This document shows, one piece after another, positions 19,773 through 32,395 of a DNA stretch of 64,000 bases. The stretch's first letter is position 1; each line of letters begins with the position of its first letter. The translations under genes and the position numbers were made by a program. The notes below the pieces were generated by a model. That model saw only the letters and a program-made list of their open reading frames with translations, was not told where the DNA came from and searched no databases. The stretch comes from Quercus robur (Eukaryota; Streptophyta; Magnoliopsida; Fagales; Fagaceae), in contig NC_065535.1 in NCBI RefSeq assembly GCF_932294415.1, positions 14,465,282 to 14,529,281 on the forward strand, written 5' to 3'.

Positions 19773-22700
19773 ATGGGTGAGAACATGTCAACTAAAGGGA
19801 AGCCAATTAGATGCAAAGGTAACTCTTTGGGAATTCCTTGAAATTTTTTTTTTTGCATGATATGAATTGTGCTTCCTGAACTTTCTTGTAAGTGTGTGAA
19901 AATGATTTGTTAACGTTCAATATGTTTACTATATAGCTGCTGTTAGTCGCGCACCAAATGAGCCACTAGAGATGGAGGAGATCATGGTGGCACCGCCAAT
20001 GCCTCGTGAGGTTCGGATCAAAGTCATATGCAGCTCCCTATGTCACACCGATATCGGTTTATGGGTTTTGAAGGTTGTTATTTCAAACCATATATATTCT
20101 TTAAACTTTTACTTTCATGAGCTTAATAAATTCTTGAAAATTTGTTGACACTTAACGCTTTTTTTTTTTGGTTTGAAGGATTTGCCTGGAATATATCCAA
20201 GAGTTTTAGGTCACGAAGCTATTGGGTTAGTTTTACATTAGTTCTATGATATGCAATATTTTGGGGTTTGTTGCAATGATTTCAAACCCAATTTCTTTTA
20301 TGTGTTGTAGGGTTGTGGAAAGTGTTGGGGAGGGTGTTCATGAAGTAGCTGTAGGAGACACTGTCATCCCTACATTCGTCTCGGATTGCGGTGAATGTGA
20401 TGGTTGCAGATCACAGAAGAGCAACATTTGTACAAAATTGCCTTTCAAAATAACACCTTATATGCCTAGATATGATCAGGGCACCAGATTCACTAGCTTG
20501 AATGGAGAGACTATATATCACACTTTGTGTGTGTCCAGTTTTTCGGAGTACACAGTGGTAGATGTTGCCCATGTAACAAAAGTTGACCCCTCAATCTCCC
20601 CAAGTAGGGCATGCCTCCTCAGCTGTGGAATATCAACAGGTAATTTTGCAAGGATTAATTTCCTTTAATTACTATTTGGAACTCGAGCAAATTAAACAGC
20701 TATAGCTAGGGGAGAGGTACCTTATTGAGATTGAGTTATTGTTAAATCCAACAGTTTAACAAATTCATGCATCATGCAGTTTAACAAATACATGCATCAT
20801 GCATGAGCCTATTAGGTCATATAGTAGAAATATTTAATTTGAACTATGAAATAATTCCATTTCATATAGAAACAATTCCTCCCATTTTTCTTAGTTTTTG
20901 TTGATAAATGGATTCACACTATATTCTATATATATCTTTTTTAAATTATAGTAATCAGGGGCGGAGCTTAGGGTGGGGGGGGGGGGGGTCATGGCCCCCC
21001 CCCAAATATTTGAAATTTTTTTTACTATATAGAAATATTTAATATTTTAATAATTAGCCCTCAAAAATGGGACTTGGCCCCCCAACTATTTGAGTTGGTC
21101 CAATAATGTTCTTAAAAAAAATTGTCTAATTTGTCTAGTAGTTATAAAGAATGTATTGTTTCTCAAATTCATTTTTTATGGTAAAATGTATTTTCGTATT
21201 TTTTAAAGTTTTGGATCATTTATGTCTGTGAACACTTCATTAATTCAATTGAAATTTTTTTATTCACAACGGTAGACAATTTGGTAACTTATATTGAAAA
21301 TGAAAATTGTAAGGATTTTACTATGGAAGATGGTGAAAGATTAATTTAATTCTATGAAACATTTAATTTTAAGGATTCATTATGAAAGATATTAATTTTT
21401 TGTGTATGTGTATAGATACATGTGTTTGTGTATGTGTATAAAAGTTTGTATAAACTAATAAATTAGCAATACAAATCGGCCCCTCCAAAAAAAAATTTCT
21501 GGCATTATTAGACTCCGAAAGCACATTGATGTGGTTTTATCTCATTGATAACTTGGGTTTTCAGGGGTTGGTGCTGCTTGGAAAATCGCAAATGTGGAAG
21601 AAGGATCAACTGTTGTTATATTTGGGTTGGGGTCCATTGGAATAGCTGTATGAATTTGCAGACTTATTATAAGCATAGTTTTCCTCACATTCATCTTTGA
21701 TACTTTACAGAAACTCATATATAATTAGGTTTTCTAGGTTGCAGAAGGAGCTAGACTCCGTGGCGCTGCTAGAATTATTGGTGTGGATCTTAACTCAAAA
21801 AAATTTGAAATGGGTAAGAAAATTATCTCTGCGGATCACCTGTCTTTTTGGGCCATATGAAACTCTGAAAATGTCTTGATGAAATAAGATAACAAACGCC
21901 ACCCCTTTCTAAAATATAAAATTATCTCTGCGGATCACCTAGTATTTGTTTACATTTTTGCTAAGTAATGTTATAGTTTATAAAGTATTTTATAACATTT
22001 TTATAGATTATTGATCTAACTAATTCTCACTAGTTTTCAACCCTACTACTAATGTTACTTTTTTACTTACTGATAATCATTCACTGCATCAGTAATTTTA
22101 AATAATAATAAAAAATTGTATCTTTATCAATTTCATTTTTTTTTTTTTTGCCATTTTTATGTACTTAGTGAGTGTTTTGTAAGAAAATATTAGAGTTAAA
22201 TACTATTTTATAATATTTTTTACAAACTACCAAAAATGTGACAATTTATAATTGGTGGAACACATTATTGACCACTTTAAATAGATGATAGAAGATTTTA
22301 TTCCGTTTTATATGCTATGATCAATACAAAGGTCTTTTTTTTTTTCTTTTCTTTTTGCAAGTCAGTTTATAGTCATAACTCATAATGATCACTAACCGTT
22401 CATTAAATATGGAAGTGTACGTGGAGAATATTTTTTTCATAATGAAACTATTAACTATACGAGTAAGCTTTGCATTGCGTCAATATGAAGATGTTTTTTG
22501 TTGTTAAATCAGGGAAAATGTTCGGAGTCACAGACTTCGTCAATGGAGGAGAGTGTGGAGACAAATCTGTGAGCCAGGTCTTTTTCTTAACCTACACAAT
22601 GATTGTTTAATTAATGGGTCTGTTATTATTTAATTGTATACTTCTATCTACTCGTAATATTGAGATCATGAACTCTTACTAACCTAGGAGTGAATACGCT

Positions 22701-24009
22701 TATCGGTGGCTTCAACTTGTGCCTCTATTAAGCACAAGAATTGTCTCTGTTATGTATCATGTAAGTTCTTTCACAGATTACTCCAGGGCTTGGTAGTAGC
22801 CCGTGATTGATTTCGCGTCTTTTACAACAGAAAGAACCTTTTTTGGTTGGGGTAGGCAGTGCCAGTTCCAAAAGTCCAAGTCCAAGCCAGGGAGTTCAAG
22901 TTTGCACCCAAAAAAAAAACATTTATACTTGCTAAAAATAAATTATGTACATTATTTTTTTAAAAATAACTGACATGTTTTGTTTAGCCTAAAAAAGAAA
23001 AAATAGTTTCTCAAAAAAAATAAATAAAATAAAAAAGAAAAAAGAAAAAAGAAAAAAAAACACCATCACTCGAGAACCTAAAATTTTGGGTTCAACAAAA
23101 ACAATTCCCCAACATAATTCTTAACCTTTTAAACCCAACAAGAAAAAAAATCCCCAAAGAACAACAGTTAAAATAGGCCAAACGTGAAACAACGACAAAT
23201 GAACAATATAGTCTACAAAAAACCCATTAAAAAAAACGCTTATTATCTCATTCAATTCATTTCATAAAAAAAAATCTATAATTTTATTTTTCCTTGAAAA
23301 AACATATTAAGAGAGATATTGTGACTATGAGTTTTTCTTGATGGTGCTAGCAGTTATGCTCTCCTCGACTTTGCAGTCGTAGTAACTCAGCTCTCTTTCA
23401 TAACTCAACTCATAGTCGCACGTTACTTTCTCTCTCTCTCTCTTTCTCTCTCAATTTTTCTCTTCTCTATCGTCATTCAAACTCTCTTATATTATTACTC
23501 TCATCTTAGTATTCTTAATTATTATTTTATCTCTCATCCGTCTTTTTTTGCATTTTCATTTTGTTAGTAGAAAGAAATTGTAAAATTTCATATATTTGTA
23601 TTTTTCTTTTTGTGAAGTTGATATATTCAAGTTTTATTTTTATTAGAGTTTTTATAATTTAAGTTTCTTAAAGACTACTTTAAAAAAAAAAAAAAATTGG
23701 AGAACCCCAGTGGGGTTGGGACTAGCTAGGGATGGGGTTGGCAAATTATCGCATGATAATTAATGGTGAAAAGGAATAGATTTTGAAATTGTGAAGTCTT
23801 TACTGCTGCTGATGGGTGTAAATCAGCAAATGCTTAGCTCTTTTATTTTAAATTATTTTTTTTAATCTGTTGCTGTTTCTGTCTCCCTCATTTTGCAGGT
23901 GATCAATGAGATGACTGGTGGGGGTGCAGACTATTGCTTTGAATGCATTGGATTGCCATCGATGGTGCATGAAGCATATTCCTGTTGCAGAAATGTCTCT
24001 CTCTCTCTC

Positions 24010-24048
<39 letters not shown>

Positions 24049-25769
24049 AGCATGGCATACGATATGATCTTTTACTGAATTTCTTTTCGATGCTACCCAC
24101 TGCATTCTAGAGATCTTGTGTGGTCCGATTGCTTTATGACTTAATTTATGGCAGAGACATAGTACGTGTATCAAATCTGAGCCCAGCATCACACCTCTCA
24201 AATCTATATTTATATGAACTGAGACAGCTGATCTACTTGTGAGAAAAATAATTCATGAATTGATGATCAAATGGGTTCAAGCTTGTGAACTTTTCACACT
24301 TCTGAGAGTTTAACGATTTATTGTTAAAAGGGAAGGGAAATTGGCTATTTCAATATAATAAGGTTAGAGATACAAACTATTTTACAAATTTTTTTATAAC
24401 CTGCTAATATGGTAAGTAATTATTGGTAATTATAAAAGTAATATTAATGGTAAGCTTAAATGAAAATTAATAAGAGGTTGGCCACATTAACATTTTGTAA
24501 AATAATTTATGTCTGTAGCATTACTCATTTCAATATGCTAGTCTAGAAATTTCCCAAATTAACATTAGCACAAGTTTGTGATTCCAATTAAATTTACATT
24601 ATATGAAGAGTATATTCAAGAAAAATTATATGCAGCTATTTTGTTGATTGATGACAGTGTATAATTGTTTATTGTGCCACAAACCCCTTGTTCTATTATT
24701 CACTACAAAATACTCATAAATTAACGTGACAATAACTATGATTGATGACAGATTAATAATATAATATAAATAAAGAATAACATTGGGTATATTACAAATT
24801 TTCTTACACAAGTTTTACAATTTGATTGTTCATCAATCATATTCATTGTTAAATCTTATTGTAAATATTTTGTAGTAATAACTAAATTATTTAGTTACTT
24901 TTTTTTTTTTTTTTTTTATATATTATCTTAAAAATTTGACATAAAATATCTAGTATTCCTAGCGTCACTCTTAACACTAATTACAATATTCCCCCTCAAC
25001 ATGTGGAAAATTTTGTGCCTCTAAACTTATTTTTTTGGTACATATAATTATTCTTGTTGCTTGAACTAAATACAATCATTTTTGTTTTCTATTTACCTTC
25101 AGGGTTGGGGAAAAACTGTAATAATAGGAGTGGCCAAACCTGGATCAGAATTGGGCCTTAAGTATCACGATATCCTTGATTGCGGGGGCAAAAGCATCAT
25201 GGGATGCATCTTTGGAGGAGTTAAAGCTAAAACTGATATTCCCATCCTCCTTCAACGTTACTTGAACAAGGTGATTAATTTGACAGTTCGGAAATGACTT
25301 ATCTAGCTTTTTACTGATTTTTTTTTTTTTTTTGCTGAAAGCATGTGTTAAAGTATACTTACACCTTAAAAAAACAAGATTTTTTTTTTTTTTTTTTAAA
25401 CTCCAAATTAAAGTTAAAAGCTAAAAACTAAGCTTATAAAATGATGTCAAATAGACACTAGTCTATTTAAGCCTTAGAAAATTAAGCTTTGTTTTGATCA
25501 TGCTAATTAGCTTGCAAAGTAACTATTTATGGATTGCATTTTTGTGGTGGCTATTTTGCTTCTTGTACTTGTTGTTTACAGTACAACCATCAAGTTTTGC
25601 TTTCATTCTTCCATATTGTTCCTAACATTTTTTTTTTCTTAATAACTATCAGGAACTGCGGTTGGATCAATTTGTCACACATGAGATACAGTTCGATGAC
25701 ATCAACAAAGCTTTCGATTTACTTCTTACGGGAGAGTCTCTCCGTTGTGTGATTTGGATGGACAAATAA
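19773..25769 (+). CDS. Zn-dependent alcohol dehydrogenase-like protein, ten exons, intact
   Basis: Exons: 19773-19818, 19937-20073, 20179-20225, 20311-20639, 21565-21647, 21738-21813, 22513-22577, 23899-23994, 25103-25270, 25653-25769. All introns are GT-AG, the phases fit, and the total is 387 codons plus stop, normal for plant medium-chain ADH-like enzymes. The protein should be cytosolic, bind NAD(H) and oxidise or reduce alcohols/aldehydes; its substrate cannot be read from sequence. Catalytic zinc ligands are C51 (SLCHTD), H73 (GHEAIG) and C182 (LLSCGIST). Structural zinc cysteines are C103, C106, C109 and C117. The Rossmann motif GLGSIG is at 207-212, with D231 in GVDLNS as the NAD-selecting acid. 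Intron 4 carries a TE. Introns 7 and 8 begin with weak GTCTTT and GTCTCT donors, the latter inside a microsatellite. The gene is convergent with the ceramidase pseudogene. Confidence 0.93.
20957..21505. mobile_element. Non-autonomous TIR-type repeat in ADH intron 4
   Basis: The repeat starts CAGGGGCGGAGCTTAGGG, followed by a G run and a GGCCCCCCC block, and has an internal GGCCCCCCAAC. Near the right end it reads GGCCCCTCCAAAAAAAAATT. The expected mirrored right terminus (CTCCGCCCCTG-like) is missing and no target duplication was found, so the copy looks truncated. The left end resembles the CAGGGACGAAC terminus of the hAT-type element at 6765. Confidence 0.5.
22578..23898 (+). other. Long intron 7 of the ADH-like gene
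   Basis: The 1.3-kb intron has A-rich tracts near 22905-23060, a CT-rich part near 23425-23460 and no coding potential. The fragment near 22855-22910 looks like a degraded repeat, but I cannot name the family. Confidence 0.5.
23995..24048 (+). repeat. (CT)n(CA)n microsatellite at a splice donor
   Basis: The exon 8 donor is AAT|GTCTCT, and the donor GT is the first dinucleotide of a CT tract broken once by a second GT and followed by (CA)n. Exon 8 cannot end elsewhere without losing the frame into GWGKTVII of exon 9. Confidence 0.85.
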
Positions 25770-26258
25770 GTGCAACTTCACAAGCGACCTATTTGTCTTC
25801 GTGCATTTGGATGTGTTCAATTTGATCATGACTTGAGTTCTCTCAAAAGCAAACTTGATTATAAGTCTTTCAAATGTGTCTTTGTTGTGTTTTATTTGCG
25901 CATGTACCTATTCAATTCTTAAATTACCAAAATTATATAAGTGTCTATTTATTTGCCAAAGACCTTGTAAATAAATAGCATCACTCAATTCTTTTTAAAA
26001 AATAATTACAATATGCTGCTAATCCTGCATTTTGAAGTGTCAATTCAGCTACAAGGTTTTTGACAGCATCAACCAATTCTTACTTGAAAGAATATCTATA
26101 CTTACCATATATAAAATAATGTCTTATTATTTTATGTAAGGATAAGGATACACATGATAAGTTGTGTTTATTTTACATAGTGTGCCTACACACACTGCCC
26201 AAAATAACTGCAATCGTGCATTACTTAAAGTTACGATTTCAGTTATTTCGGACCATGT
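25770..26258. other. Convergent intergenic region between ADH gene and ceramidase pseudogene
   Basis: This 0.5-kb stretch holds the 3' UTR of the ADH-like gene, with possible AATAAA-type signals near 25970, and the 3' flank of the ceramidase relic on the other strand. No other feature was seen. Confidence 0.6.
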
Positions 26259-29014
26259 TTATGATACTGCAAATGAACGAGATGCCCCAGTAAAGTACTC
26301 GTTCGGGGAGTCTTTGTTTTCTTAGACGAACCAAAGTGCCTTAGCCTATATACCCCGGAGCCAGCTTCCTTTGGTATTTCCCACTCAATGGTTGCCATGC
26401 TATACAAGTAACTGTCATCTGCTTTCCACTTAAAAAACAAAGAGAAATCATCATCATCATAAACTGGAGTCCAATGCTGCCCTTGAAGCATCTCTACCAC
26501 TGCAAATGTGCCTTCTGTCAATAGGTCATATCTTGGGTTTGCACTCCAAAATGTGGCACTTGCTTTGTCTCCCTTTGTGAATGTGCCATTTTTGGGTACA
26601 ATGATGTCTTGTTTCATGTCACCAAAGTTTGTTCCAGGAGGAGCTGAGTCTCCAAAAGGGTCAGGTAGGAGGCTGAGTTGTGTTTTAAAAAGATCTGGTG
26701 GTGAAGGACCTAGCTTTCATGATCTTTTCTCCTTTTGCCATTGTTTCTGCTAATTTCTTGAATTCTTGGATGTATGCTGATAATGTGTGTGGACCATAGA
26801 GGGTCGAGGCAGCCTGTATATACCAAATAAATTTTGCATATATCCCCAAAACTGATAAGGCCTAAGCCTGAGGATTACTTAAAATTCATATATTCCTAAT
26901 GCCATGGTAAACAACAGGGATAGATTTCTATTTAACCCCAATTTTTTTTTTCTTCAAAGAATGGTAAGCATAGCATTTGCATGTGAAGTTGTCACTGATT
27001 ATGTACCTCGTATCGTTGTTGCTCGAATTCTTCGAAAGTTGCAACGTATTGGAAATAAGTATTGGTGAGGCCGGCTATTATAACTTCAGTGTTGTTATTG
27101 AATTCTCCATTTCCATTACTAATGAGTGTCTCCTTAACTGCCTCCCTTAGTCGCCGCCCTGCCATTGTTGTGAACTCTGCAATTCTCAATAGCTTAGAGA
27201 TTGTCATTGATGCTTGGTTTAGATTTAATTTTATCCTAATAAGTAATACAAATCATGCAAGAGCTCAGTACTTCATATCTAGTACTTAGGTTTCCTCTAG
27301 GTTTCATTCTCATGTACTTCATTTGTCATTTTCCAACGCTAGATGACAACACTCGCACAAGCACACACAAACAAGAAAAGTCATTTATTTGGTGCAAGAT
27401 TATTAGATGGAAAAACTAACCTCCTGGTACAGAAAGTATGATCAGCTTTCCCAACCTCAGCATTTGAATTGGAAGAGTCGCTGGCTGCATTTATATCCAC
27501 AAAACCTACCAGTAATTAGAAAATCTATTGTGTTATGTGTAAGCCAAACAACAACAACAATAATAATAATGTGATGTGTGCCTTCTTGAGTTTATAGCCT
27601 AGTGATAGTCAAGCACTCAAGCTGAAGCACTACTAAGCTTTCAAAAAATGGTTCTCTCAATTTTTATTTTTCTTTTAATACATAAATGGGAAAGAGAGAG
27701 AATGACTTCTAACTCTAAAAAAAAAGGTGATGCTATTATTTATTTGTTTTTTGAATAAAAAGGCGCTGTTTCTTAAAATGGGAAGAGAGAGTAGGAGGAA
27801 AATTATTCAGCATCAGCACTACTAAAGTAATGGGAAGAGAGAGTCGGTTATTACTTTTCAAAATCTTGGGATCAAATTGAAAATTTTGATAGATTTTGAG
27901 GACCAAATTAATGTGGTGCTTACCCAATAACTATTTGAATTTTCTTTTAATTTCAAAAATTATTTGCACTACTTTAATTTCATTCTGAATATTTTCCCTT
28001 GTCATGACATGACCGAGGTTCATAAATATTGATGTATTTGTTTTAATAACTTAAAATGTCAATTAATTTTCACTGTTAGTTTATGTACATGTTTTGTTTT
28101 TTAGATATAATCATACTTTTAAATAACTTAGTTTCTTAGAAAAAATAATAATAAAGTTATTAATAACATGAATGAGAAAGAATAAATATGTAAAAAATTT
28201 AATGAGTAGCAGACTAGTTTGTCTTACCGCCCATGCACAAACATTTCACCAATGTCTAGCAAAACTGATTTGGGCTTTTGGCATTGCACTTGATAATGGG
28301 TTGGTTCCTTAAGCAAGTCTCTCAACTTTCTCCATAACTTGTTGATCTGCAAACAAAGGGACATCTCAGAGACTCAAACAACAATAATAATTATAGTCAT
28401 ATATGGGATTCGATCCAATAGGCCCGACGGCCGAAATAAACAAATTCTCTTATTAGAGTCTCCCTGTGACCCTAAAGGATTTTCTTGCCGGATAATAAAT
28501 AGTAGAAATTATTATGAAGCAAATAATATAAATTGAAATTTTATCGCATCTATATTAAAAATAAAATAAAAAATTCTAGAGTACAACAAATTTCACAAAA
28601 CATTTCACAACTACATAGATCACAAGTTGTGAATTAGATATAATAAAATGATATTAGTAGTGAGTTTAATGAGAACCAATAAAAACCTGTCACCTCAATT
28701 TATGTGGAAGTTTCGGTGTTTGTATTATGTAGCATTACTTTTTGGAGGAGATAGATACTTGAGAGAAACAACTATATTATCTTGTAAAACTTAGGAATAT
28801 TTTGCTATTAAATTCAAACACATGGCTATAATGACCAATGAAGTACAAATAGTGTTTTCTTTTTCAAAAATAATTAAATTCAATATAACTATGTATGTAA
28901 ATTTAATTAGAAAACTTATTGTATTGTACTAAAGTATTGTATCTAAATTTACCCTATATTATCTTTTGTATGGATTATTAGATTGATCTATCCTAGTAAG
29001 AGTTGCCCCAACCC

Positions 29015-29640
29015 GGATTTTTTTTCTTCTAAATAACCAAATCCCTCAATCAATTTCATTAGTTAGCAAGGTTTTGAAACGATTTAGTAATCTAACAAAT
29101 CGAGTCCATTGTACACGATTTTGTTGTGCTAAATGGAGTCGCTTAGAGTCGAGTTCCATGGAAATCGAGTCTCAGGAACTCGATTCTCAACGACTCGATT
29201 TCCCTGAGAGCCAAAGACTCGATTCCATGGAACTCGATTCTCAACGACTCGATTTCCTTGAGCCAACAAACATCAAACCAGAACAAGAAAAAATAATGAA
29301 ACATCATCAAATCGAAAGACCCAGACAAGAAAAACAACAAATTAGAGGAAAACCTTCGCCTGGAGCTTCGTCGCCGCCTTTTGGAACCGCTGGTTTGTGT
29401 TTCTAGGTTTTCTTCTTTGGTTTCGCCTTCTTCATGTAGTTCTTTAGTTTCGTCTAGTTTCCTCATGGAACTTGAGTGTGAAACACTCGATTTCAAATTG
29501 AAACTCGACTCCTCTTCGCTTGATTTCAAAGAGCAAAATCAAGTCCAAGGGACTCAATTTGTTAGATTGCTAAATAGCTTCGAAACCTTGCTAACTAATG
29601 AAATTGTTTGAGGGATTTGGTTATTTAGAAAAAAAATCCC
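29015..29640. mobile_element. MULE-type element in ceramidase intron 5
   Basis: The 626-bp element has terminal inverted repeats of about 100 bp. The left begins GGATTTTTTTTCTTCTAAAT; the right ends ATTTAGAAAAAAAATCCC. A perfect 9-bp target duplication CCCCAACCC (29006-29014 and 29641-29649) is typical of Mutator-like elements. The interior has repeated GACTCGATTT motifs and a short GC-richer segment (about 29345-29420). No transposase is present. Confidence 0.85.
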
Positions 29641-29753
29641 CCCCAACCCTACTCTATAGCCTAAATACAAAATAGGTCCCATAATGCCCACAAAAACTCC
29701 ATAGGTTCATCAGGCTGACCTGAAAGAAAGTTAACAAAATTGGAGCATCGAAC

Positions 29754-29756
<3 letters not shown>

Positions 29757-29790
<34 letters not shown>
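29757..29790. repeat. GA microsatellite near ceramidase exon 5
   Basis: A (GA)n run sits just downstream (minus-strand sense) of the exon 5 donor at 29806. Confidence 0.8.
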
Positions 29791-29791
<1 letters not shown>

Positions 29792-30554
29792 AAAACTATC
29801 ATGACCTTTGTATCACCTTGTTGGAAAACAAAGGCACCAGGTCCATCTGTAGTTGCAGCAGCAAAACCTGGACCAAGTGCTGCAGGACATGTTTTGACTA
29901 CATTGTTCCCATCTAATTCAACTTCAATATCAGTAAAATTTAAATAAACATGGCTATAATCAATCTTTCCTGTCAATTCCTCTGTAGCAGAAATAAACAG
30001 ATCAACAGCCTTTTGGTATTGCCTCTCCCCTATAATCTGTGTGCTTAGTATTTCATCTGGGTATCTGTTTCACAAAATCACAAACCCATTAATATGAGCT
30101 CGCATCAAGAAAGACATAAACCCATTAAGGTTAAAGTGTCAATACCCAGGCCCACGGCCCATACAGAGCTGATCATTGCCATGGCAGGAGGAATGATTGA
30201 AGTCACAGGGTTTTCCACTTTCAATGCAAAATGCTCCAACCACATTTGGGGTCACATCTCCAACATTTGATTGGCAAAATGCTCCTACAAATAGTGACCC
30301 ATTGTTTTTCCTCACCTTAAAACCTTGGCTGGTTGAGTTACCGTAGGGCTTTCCTCCTGTGACTTAGATTGCTTTCGCTTTCTCTACCAGTGTGCTAATG
30401 TCTAACCCCACATAGGAAAGAAACAGTTACAGGATGATGATTATCATGAAATTATGATTTCATAGCAACCAAAAAAAAAAAAGATCTTGTTCTTCTATAA
30501 GATAAGAGCAATGCTTTGGATAATAGAAAAATCTTTTCTTTTTTCATAATTTGT

Positions 30555-31235
30555 TGAGCTGGTATTTACACTTGGTTCGGGAATGTTTTATACTTCAAAT
30601 GTGTCAACATTTTAACACAAAAGGTAAATGTGAGAGAATCAAAACCCTTTTCTTAGACTAAATATTCTTTTATACTTTTTATATCCACTATTTTACACGT
30701 ATATTCACAGTTGATACAAGAATGTCTTCATCTTAAAAATGTTAACATTTTAACAAATAAAAGTAGACGAGAGAGAATTGGCTAAATATTTTTTCAAATT
30801 CTTTTTATATCCAGTATTTTACACACACATTCAACTTGATGTAGGAATGCCTACTTTTAAAAAATGTCAAATGTTAACATTTTAACACATAAAAGCGAAT
30901 GAGAAAAAGAGATGTGAAATAATATATATGAAAGAATCAAAACCCTTTTTCTTAGGTTAAATATTCTTTCACACCCTTTTACATCCACTATTTTTCACAC
31001 ATGTACACACTTTATGTGGAAATGTTTACATTTTAATACATAAAAGTAGATGTGAGAGAAGTAAAACTCTTTTCTTAGGCTAAATATTCTTTTACTTTTT
31101 TACATTACTATTTTACACAAATATCCATATTTGATGCATGAATGTCTATATTTAAAAAATGCCTAGCATTTTAATATATAAAATTGATTGTAAAAAAAGA
31201 GATGTGAAATAATGAAGGTGAGAGAAAAAAACCTG
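30555..31235. repeat. Degenerate tandem repeat in ceramidase intron 3
   Basis: At least four diverged copies share CTTAGNNTAAATATTCTTT, a pyrimidine-rich ACTATTTTACAC segment, a GATG..GGAATGT segment and AACATTTTAACAC. The marker TAAATATT falls near 30659, 30785, 30958 and 31081, so unit length varies from about 123 to 174 bp. Confidence 0.65.
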
Positions 31236-32395
31236 ATACATCAATTATAACATGTTACTTAATAAAACGGAAAAAAAAGTAATAAAATATTTTTTTGTGT
31301 TACTACACTTTGGTAAGGTAAAATGTGACAAGTTGACTACGTACCTAAGACTTTGGTTTAGAGATAAACTTACTCGATCTGTTAGAGGAGTTGGCGACTG
31401 GTGTGGAGGATGAGTTAGTGTTAGACGTGAACCAGTCCTCGAAGAATCTAGCAGCTGCACCTTTGTTGTCACCACTGATGAGCTTGTTGTTTCTGCTCAT
31501 GGAAGTACCATGCGTTGCGTACCAGCTAAAGGCTCCAATGCTCTTCTTGCTTGCACCATCAAAAAACTTCAACAGTGTCATTTGGGTATCAACGTTGTTT
31601 GGGTACCGGGCTCTCTCCTCTGCCGGGTTTAACAAATAAGCACTTGGGCTCCTGTTTATTCCCGCATTTTCCACGTCTCCTACAAAATCTCATATATTCT
31701 TTTTTGGTAATTTGAAAAGTCTGATTACATAAGATGATTACACTATATGCAAAGAAATGCTTAACCTCTATTGATGAAAATTGAACCAGGCTTGTGATTG
31801 TTGTGAGCCTGAACAACGCTCAGCTCGATTGCGTTAACAATGGCATCAAATGATTGATGCACAAAACCGAGAGAAGTGATAGAGTAAACTAGATACTGCA
31901 AGTAACCCCCTGGCCCAGCATGAGTATGGATGCCACTGATTGCCACATTTTCCTCCGTGTACAAATCTCCAAACCTTCAAATTACGAAAAAAATTTAATA
32001 TAATTGTTAGCCAAACAGTAACATATTGTCACAAACTCGCAATGTATATACTTGATTAGATTTTGGTTCTCTGGTGTACCTTGATTTTAGCTTCTCAAGC
32101 ACTTTTATAGTGACAAGCTGTGAAGCCATGCCAGCATCAAGATTGACAAAAGCGAACCTTGGACCCTGGGAACTCTCAGCAACCACAATGCAAATGTCCT
32201 AGCTCTTAGCCTAAAATGGATACCGCCAGTGCTTTGGTCCATATTAGCATAACCCATCATTTTCACCCCAGCAGCAGGACCAGTCATGTCAAAGCTACCT
32301 ACACCTATCAAGTAATCCCCATTAGTGGCTCTAAGCACACCACAGATAATACTGATTACAATCACAAGTGATACACGATGTAGGTGTTGATGCAT

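Larger units (their letters stand above)
26259..32395 (-). pseudogene. Neutral ceramidase pseudogene, nine exons, several lesions
   Basis: Exons on the minus strand are about 32395-32080, 31974-31766, 31679-31345, 30401-30146, 30064-29806, 28346-28228, 27484-27421, 27176-27007 and 26813-26259. Together they would give about 750 codons, the usual size. The start has a hydrophobic signal peptide (VSLVIVISIICGVLRA), then YLIGVGSFDMTGPAAGVKMMGYA. Exon 2 has SGIHTHAGPGGYLQY and exon 3 ATHGTSMSRNNKLISGDNKG, both ceramidase active-site blocks. Neutral ceramidases hydrolyse ceramide to sphingoid base and fatty acid. Lesions: frameshift near 32190; TAA at 30364-30366 in exon 4; frameshift near 26711; frameshift in a C run near 26305. 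The exon 3/4 junction is also hard to join in frame. Small indels could be assembly errors, but the internal TAA argues for a true pseudogene. Confidence 0.85.
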
